From Quillaja saponaria (taxonomy: Eukaryota; Streptophyta; Magnoliopsida; Fabales; Quillajaceae), in contig CM055608.1 of assembly GCA_029379385.1 (NCBI GenBank), forward strand, positions 20,644,350-20,708,349: a DNA stretch of 64,000 nucleotides. The letters run 5' to 3'. Positions 57,881-64,000 of the stretch are shown here, in pieces. The first letter of the stretch is position 1; each line of letters begins with the position of its first letter. The notes beneath the pieces are model-generated. The model was not told the DNA's origin, made no database searches, and worked only from the letters and a program-made list of their open reading frames with translations. Position numbers and translations under genes: made by a program.

Positions 57881-59728
57881 CAACATACATAGATCAATAT
57901 TATCTAGTACCTTGCATTAAAAAGCAAAAGTCTACCTAAAAATCATTACTTGTAGTATACTTGCATCTTAATTCACAGCTTAAACAAACTCAGTAATCAA
58001 CATTTAGCATAGACTAAACAAAGAAATAAAATAAAATAAAACTATTAGGTAGGGGTATCTGCTCCCAAAAACATAAATAAAATACAATCGGCTGTTATTC
58101 TAGAATATTATTTATTTACTAATTAGAAGATCTGACTATAATGTAGATTCATTTTAAGTCTTTAAATTCACTTTCACTTCAAGTCTTTACATTCATTGGC
58201 AAATATGGTTTTTGTACTTATTGTAGAATTAGGAAAGAACCATCATTAGAACACTTCAATTCTTTATACAATAGCTTAAGTTAAGATTTTCTTAACTACA
58301 CAACGACTCTTGCATATGAAAAAACTAATTTGTTTAAATTAAAAAAATAAAATAAAAGTATGTAATTAGCAATTCTACAACATTAATATAGCAAAAAGAA
58401 ATTTGAGCCTGTTAAAATACCTTAATAACTGAAGTAAGATAAGGCTGAATTGGACTACTTTGTATAACCTGATTTCTTAAGGATATGTGCTAGAACTTGC
58501 TTCATCAAATGAAAAAAAAAAAAAAAAAAAGAGTAGAGATATTTAGTTTCTAACATCACTCCTAAGAAATCCTAAACTTTTCCTATTAATGAGCAATATA
58601 TTAAAAAATAAAAGACAACTAAAACTTACGTGTTTGTTAAGGTTCAGTTTCTATAGTATTCAAGTCTACCTGCAGACATATAGGAACCAAGAAGACAAAA
58701 TTGAATATCCTATATCGAAATGTAAACTTTTATACAAGATGCTAACAACTTTTTTATATTTCATATGATCTAAGTAAACTTTTATATATTCAGCTAAACA
58801 AATATAAAGAAAAAGGAATAAAGAAAAACATAACCAATGATTTAGGACTGAGGCAATGTCAAAATTACAAAGAATTTTTCAGATTCCACATTAAACCATT
58901 GGAATCAGGGAACATGAACTGCTTTCAATAATGGTTTTCTGATTTTTAAGTGTCTTCTTAGTTTGTACTTATTTAAATTGACATAGGTGCCTTGACTTAT
59001 GCAACCTTGTGCCTATGTGTTCATATGCACAGACTATCTTCTACATATGAATCATATTAGATTACTTTACCATGAGAATAATTATAATCTCACAAGACTA
59101 GTTGTATGAAAATAAGTGGAGGTAGAAAGCCATTAGACACCACATTTCTGACCTTATTGCATGTTTGTGTGTGAGAGAGCAAAGCGACGTGAGGGTATGC
59201 AGGGTATCATGTCAAGCATACATAGAGATGTAAGCATGTATGTACTATTGTCAGAAACTAAAGATACTGACATTATTTGAGATTAACTAGCATACACATT
59301 TATTAATACTAAAAAAAAAAAAAAAAAAAACACAGCAACCTATTTGGGATTAACTAGCATACATATTCATTATTAAAAAAATAAAAAAATAGCAGACAAT
59401 TGTGTTACAAATCAATCTACACAATTTTTGATCATATTGGTGGACATTCTAGATCAATGTAGATGATTGTTTCAACTTTTTTTTTTCTTTTTGCAAGCAA
59501 AACCATTGATCTATTTAAAAATCAAGTTTCAAAAAGTAATATAAAATCATTTCTATTTGGAAATTCAACAAAGGCAAGTTGGAAATTCTATTGAGTAGTA
59601 TGCCCAGCTTAACTTGTTCACCATTATATACAAAGAAAGACACAATCTTTCTAAGAATTATTATTTACTTTGCTTGCCAAACACTTTTGGTAGAGATTTG
59701 AGGCTAGGACACGCTTTCCCACTTTTGG

Positions 59729-59729
<1 letters not shown>
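57881..59729. other. AT-rich sequence, possible 5' end of the CACTA element
   Basis: No coding motif recognised. A short direct repeat, ATTAACTAGCATACAYATT followed by A-rich tracts, occurs at about 59282 and 59348. A run of 18-20 A appears at about 58510 and 59311. Confidence 0.45.

Positions 59730-59777
<48 letters not shown>
59730..59777. repeat. (TA)24 microsatellite
   Basis: Uninterrupted TA dinucleotide repeat of 48 bp. It marks the left limit of the pararetroviral sequence within about 40 bp. Confidence 0.95.
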
Positions 59778-59779
<2 letters not shown>

Positions 59780-59817
59780 TTCAAGCAGGTCTTTTCATTT
59801 CAGAAAAATTCAGAGAG

Positions 59818-61740
59818 TTAGTCTGAGAGTTTCCTTAGGTATTCCTTCCGAAGCTGTCCTTTCTTTGTAATTCCGTAGTATTTTACAATATGACCTAGTT
59901 TGTTACATTTAAAACAGACAACATGTGGTTTTTCTTTATTTTGAAAATATTGAGAAGCCCATTTGTGATTTTTATGTTTGTGGATTCTTTTGTCAGCCTC
60001 TATTTTTGGAAGATTTTTCGTAAGTTTTAGGAGGATCAAAGTAATGTTTCTTCATGGGTTTAGATGAACATTGAGGACTTAAAACCATATTGAGAGCAGA
60101 AACTTCCTAAATCTTTACGATTAAATGATCTTTTTTTGGCTAATTGTCTTTGTATTTTATCGTCTTGACAGATTTTTAAAGTAACTTTTTGGACATAGCT
60201 GCAAAGTTATCCATAAGTCAATTGTTCATACGGGATAATTCCATTGTTAATATTTCGTATTTTTTCTCTAACTTTGTCTCCTAAAGAATGAGGAAGACCA
60301 GCTAAAAATTTTTCTTTCCATAAAGGTTGATTACTATCAGATCTAGAGAAGACTCTGGTAAAGAAGGTATCTTTATACCACCTAAAGTCAAATAGGGTAC
60401 AACACTTAAGATTAGAAAGGAGTTCAGTAGATTTATCACGCCATATAGACAGATCTCCGAAGAAATATTTTATGATAGCATAAATAAGAGTATGTATAGG
60501 AATGTTGAATTTGATTTTCCTTCTTCGTTAAGGAGAAGATTTCCTTCAGTATCAATTTTGATGGCTAAGTTTATTTGACTTTGCTCATCTTCAGTGAGGT
60601 GTTCATCCCACCATCTTTTTAATTAACTAGTAAAACCAGCTATTAAAATATTAAGAATAGATTGGTCATAACAATTGTGAGAAATTTGATAAGCAGTATT
60701 GACCATGGTCATTTGCTGCAACATATTAAGAATATTGTATTCATATTGACCATCTATATTTCATTCATAGATGTTGTTTGCACTGAAAGAATTATTGATT
60801 ATCTGAGGGTTTTTCTTCACTGATTAAATCAAGAGAAGAAGCCTTAGGATAATATAATTTATGTGGCTTTCGCCAGCTGGTATTTTGAATTGGATTAATT
60901 TGTTTTCGGGAAATTTTCTAAGAATTATCAGTTTGTTTGGATACAGAATCTGCATCACTTAAATTATTAAGTATAATTAGTTTGAAGAGTGTATGGAATA
61001 ATATTTTTCTCTATTCGAAAAATTTGTTTAGAGATTTTATCAAGAAATTCATGTTGAGAAGAGAATTTTGAACTAGAACCTAATTCTTTTTTAATTTTTG
61101 TGGGGATTTAGTAAAGAGTAAAAACTGGGTTTTTCACTTTGTAAATTAGTTTTGGATTCAGAGAGATGATCTCCTATAGCTTGAAGATAATAATTGGTAT
61201 AATTATTTTGTTGATAAAGTAATTGAATGTCTTTAGAATTAATTATTTCAGTTAAATCTTTATTTTTGAAAGGAATTGCTAGTACCAAAACCATTTTCCC
61301 AGCAGGATTATGGGTATGAATTTTTAAGGCCTTATGAGGAGGAAAACTTGAATTATATTATATCATCCTTATAAGTTACCCAATTTTTTGTTTTTTGAGT
61401 ATTAACATTTATGGACTTGGAGAAAAGATAATTGATACTATTTTCCTTTGCATAAACTTCAAACCATTCAAAGAACAGAACACGAACTTTATGATTTTCC
61501 ATAAATTTGTAATAAAAGTTTTGAATTTTTTGTCTTTTGGAACCAGTAAATTTTTTAATAAACAAGTTCTTTCAAGATTGTATTTTTCTTGATAAAAATC
61601 TTTTCTAAGGGAATTTTTATCAATTTGGAAAACAATTTGAATTGTGTTAATTTCTAGGTTATCATTTAAAGAAGAAAAAGTAGGAGAAGGAGGTTTCTCA
61701 TATTGATTGTCATCGTCTTTGGTGTATAAAGCTCTAGGAA
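59818..61740 (-). pseudogene. Pararetroviral coat-protein region with CCHC zinc knuckle
   Basis: The minus strand carries a charged N-terminal segment (61091-61565), then a conserved block with FLAGLPHSLGDKVREKI (about 60260-60310) and LKICQDDKIQRQLAKK (about 60140-60190), typical of petuvirus-like capsid regions. Near the end is CFKCNKLGHIVKYYG, a zinc knuckle (C-X2-C-X4-H-X4-C) whose last Cys is Tyr. The coat protein would package viral DNA. Frameshifts split it into at least four pieces. The broken zinc ligand is a further sign of decay. Confidence 0.65.
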
Positions 61741-61755
61741 TCTTAGATGTGTTTT

Positions 61756-62316
61756 CTAAACCTTGAAGATGAATTGTCGAAGGAATTGAAGAATAAGAGT
61801 ATCTAGACGAAAAAAATTTCTTGCTGAGTTTTGATAAGTTGATCCAAAATTCCTTTGACTGTTTGTTTTATTAAAAGAGATTTCTACTTTACCTGTAAAG
61901 TATTGAGTAATCTCAGAAATAGAAGAAGGTTTTCGATCCTGAACATGTGTAGCCTTATTAAGAGTCCATTTTTCAGAGAGATTAATTTCTTCCCAAGAGA
62001 TTGATTTTGGAGTAGTCACATTTGCTTTTGAAAGATCAGTTAAAAATATAACTACTTTACATTTTCTTTTTTGTTGGAGAGATTTGAAAGTAAAAGCATA
62101 TATCATTGTTTTATATTGTATACGATAGACTAAAGCTATTGAGAAAGATCTTGATTTGATATTAAAACTTGAAAGTTTAACATTTAAGACTAAAAAATCT
62201 AAAATGTTTTCATCTTGCAAAGAGATTGTCATGTTTGGAAAACAATTGAAATAGATTGGACCACTACAGAGGCTAATTTCAACCATACCTAAGAGGGATT
62301 CATGAAAATTAGTCAT
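61756..62316 (-). pseudogene. Pararetroviral movement-protein region
   Basis: A 186-codon open stretch on the minus strand, the longest piece of the viral copy. It includes LLGMVEISLCSGPIYFNCFP and later SFSIALVYRIQYKTM and SWEEINLSEKW. These correspond to the core of the 30K-type movement protein of Caulimoviridae, which enlarges plasmodesmata for spread. The N-terminal part before it is frameshifted, and the frame ends early after the coat junction. It may look open simply by chance survival. Confidence 0.68.
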
Positions 62317-62329
62317 TCTACAGTCACGA

Positions 62330-63270
62330 AGACATAAGAGAATAGAGGCGTTAAGTCCTCTTGTCAGAGATTTTGCTGCAATCTAGACGCATCCAAGATG
62401 CAGATAATTGTATGTTTGCTTATGAACTTGTAAAGATTTATCTAAAAATAAAGGAATTTCTTCAATCAGAGTCAATAGAATTATTTGTTTAACAATTTTG
62501 ATAGTATGGTCACTTTTGAAGGTGAACATGAAATTGGGCTCGTAAATTTCATTGCTTGGTATTTTTGAAAATTTTCAATTGTCTATATATTGAGAGATTT
62601 CTTCAAAATTGATTTCTTCTTTAAGAATTGTGTTAGATTGGAAAGAAGTATCAAGAGGAGAAGAAGTGGAAGAAGAGCAAGAAAAAGATCTCAAGATAAT
62701 TAAAAGATAGAGGAGAAAAGCAATAGATGTACTAACCCGATCCCTTTAGCATCAAAACCTTAGGTTCCCTCGAAGTGTAAGGATTAGCACTGATCTTGGT
62801 TTACTAAGTTGGATTAGATCTAAAGATTTGAATCCTGGTAAAATCATACAACTTTATTTTGCCAATAAAACATTCAACTTGCTACAAGTAGTTGGAACTT
62901 ACTACCTTACACGGGCTTAACAATGCCTTTCAATAGACCTTATTGCCAATAGCAGGTCTCATTTAGAGTATTTTTGATACCTGTCAATCAAAAATTATAA
63001 TTTAAAAAGGATATAATGTTCAGATCTAAGATAGAAAAGTAAATGAAGATAAATCTTCACACTTTCAAATAGAGGACCGGTGAAGGCCCTAAAGAGAGGA
63101 GGAAGATCACGGGGGTAGTGAAGTAGGGAGCAGCAAAATTGTTAAAAGAGTTATGTTATGCAATGCATAAATTAAATGCGATAAATTAAAAGGGAATGAG
63201 CTAGGTCATCTTGCTTGAACTGGATACAATCTTTTGGATTGTAAGGGGCAACAATCTTTGATTGTTCTTC
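62330..63270 (-). other. Pararetroviral intergenic region
   Basis: Non-coding between the end of the downstream small frame and the movement-protein region. Minus-strand CAATATATAG near 62590 is a weak TATA candidate. I did not find a clear tRNA-Met primer site, which a complete viral intergenic region should have. Confidence 0.4.
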
Positions 63271-63482
63271 ATCAGCAATGTCTGCCTAAGATTGCTTTGA
63301 AAGTACCAAAGATTTTTAGGATTGATTGTTGATTTTCTAAAAGTGTCTCAATGGAAAAGGCATAAGACTCTTCAAATTGTTTTTGAATTGACTGAGCTAA
63401 GGCATTTGATGGTCCCTCATCGGAATTGGATTTTTGCTTTTGGAAGAGGTTCAACCTCTTTTTCTTTCTTTTTTCGTGGCAT
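63270..63482 (-). other. Small frame between pol and the intergenic region
   Basis: A short minus-strand open stretch with a Lys/Arg-rich start and a Gln/Glu-rich body (LLENQQSILKIFGTF). An ATG at its right edge is in a different frame, so the small protein is broken or not real. Florendoviruses can have a second ORF downstream of pol; this could be a remnant, or merely the tail of pol. Confidence 0.3.
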
Positions 63483-63559
63483 ATTATCTACCCTGCAAGA
63501 ATTATTGAGTAAGATAATCGGGAATAAAGTTGGAGCTACCTTTGATATATTCAATCTCA

Positions 63560-64000
63560 AAATCAAAAGCAGATAAAATTACTTACCATCGGGGCAAAAA
63601 TTTGTTTTGATGCTAGATTTTTAATATTTTTTGGTAAAACTTCTTTTGCAGATTTGCAATCTACTCTAACCCAAAAATTTTGATTTAGTAAATCACTTTG
63701 AAATTTAAAAATGTACAAAAAATTGCTTAAAATTTCTTTTTTGATGGTAGAATAGTTTTGTTGTGCAGAATTCCAATGTTTTGATGCATATGTAATGATA
63801 TGCAGTTTGCCATTAATGAATTGCTTAAGAATGCCACTATAACCAATGTCTGAGGCATCTGTTTTAACAATTTTGAATGTTGTAGGATTAAGGAAGATAT
63901 AAACATGGTAAATGCTTGACCCGAAGTTTAATTTGCTTAATAATATTGGTATGGATATCCAACCAGAAGGAGGATCAATCTTTAGTCTGTCATGCAGAGG
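63560..64000 (-). pseudogene. Pararetroviral RNase H, C-terminal part of pol
   Basis: The minus strand encodes KTDASDIGYSGILKQF, the first RNase H catalytic-Asp motif, then ASKHWNSAQQNYSTIKKEIL (catalytic Glu region) and RVDCKSAKEVLPKNIKNLA (second Asp). These are diagnostic of Caulimoviridae. All three motif groups keep their catalytic residues. The frame breaks after the PM-VSNF segment, and the upstream reverse transcriptase lies outside the window. Confidence 0.78.

Larger units (their letters stand above)
59818..64000 (-). mobile_element. Endogenous pararetrovirus (Caulimoviridae, petuvirus/florendovirus-like)
   Basis: On the minus strand the window edge begins inside RNase H (end of pol). 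A non-coding stretch follows, then movement protein and coat protein with a zinc knuckle. Pol followed by movement protein is the order expected where two genome units are joined head to tail, or when a circular viral genome is opened there. All frames carry stops or frameshifts, so it is an old integrated copy. Closest fit by motif is petuvirus/florendovirus; other plant pararetrovirus genera are less likely. The sequence continues beyond the window. Confidence 0.75.

Noticed and set aside
59614..59826. A frame with repeated Ile-Tyr
   Set aside because: The repeated part is the (TA)n microsatellite translated.

Overview
This is a window of plant nuclear DNA, almost certainly from a eudicot. 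It is AT-rich and has no operon-like gene packing. It is dominated by eroded transposable elements of typical angiosperm families: Ty1/Copia, Ty3/Gypsy of Tat, Athila and TGTAAC-LTR chromovirus type, RTE and L1 LINEs, CACTA, Mutator-like elements, and an endogenous pararetrovirus. I see one convincing intact host gene, an intronless C2-domain protein of the SRC2 type at 36271-37173 (+). All other recognisable coding sequence is broken transposon or viral sequence.

Layout. 1-3.2 kb: 3' half of a CACTA element, second gene (Ptta/En/Spm family), plus strand. 3.6-6.5 kb: a diverged tandem duplication of about 1.1 kb units, non-coding. 6.5-10.6 kb: no recognisable gene. 10.6-17.5 kb: LTR mosaic. 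It holds a Gypsy polypurine tract and LTR start; a minus-strand LTR with a 10-bp-periodic TTCTAGAA array resembling heat-shock elements; a 2.8 kb solo LTR; and a small Copia-type LTR with its tRNA-Met primer site. 18.1-18.9 kb: foldback element. 18.9-20.2 kb: L1-type LINE ORF1 relic. 20.5-32.2 kb: minus-strand Tat-type Gypsy element, split by a complete 6,960 bp minus-strand Copia element (23701-30660) with matched 5 bp target duplications. That Copia element carries an extra LTR-plus-primer-site unit inserted at its own primer-binding site. 32.2-33.3 kb: Mutator-type non-autonomous element packed with seven copies of a hairpin repeat.

36.3-37.2 kb: the C2 gene. 37.4-40.6 kb: near full-length RTE LINE (minus) with a 15 bp imperfect target duplication, just behind the C2 gene. 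41.4-45.6 kb: Mutator-like transposase relic followed on the same strand by a plant-mobile-domain (MAIN/MAIL-like) relic. 46.0-46.4 kb: G-quadruplex motif, G16 tract and a second member of the hairpin-element family. 46.4-50.9 kb: Gypsy LTR sequence and an Athila-type gag-protease relic (plus). 50.9-57.9 kb: a CACTA element (minus) with both genes, TNPD-like transposase and Ptta-type protein, and subterminal repeats. 59.8-64.0 kb: endogenous pararetrovirus (petuvirus/florendovirus-like Caulimoviridae) on the minus strand, where the end of one pol region runs into the movement and coat protein region of a following unit.

The genes do not form a pathway. The biology here is the layering of insertions around one host gene. 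The most interesting points are the heat-shock-like LTR array, the hairpin-rich Mutator-type family, the MULE-PMD pairing, the recombination at the primer-binding site and the pararetroviral unit. Exon limits and element ends in degraded copies are approximate unless flanking duplications are given.
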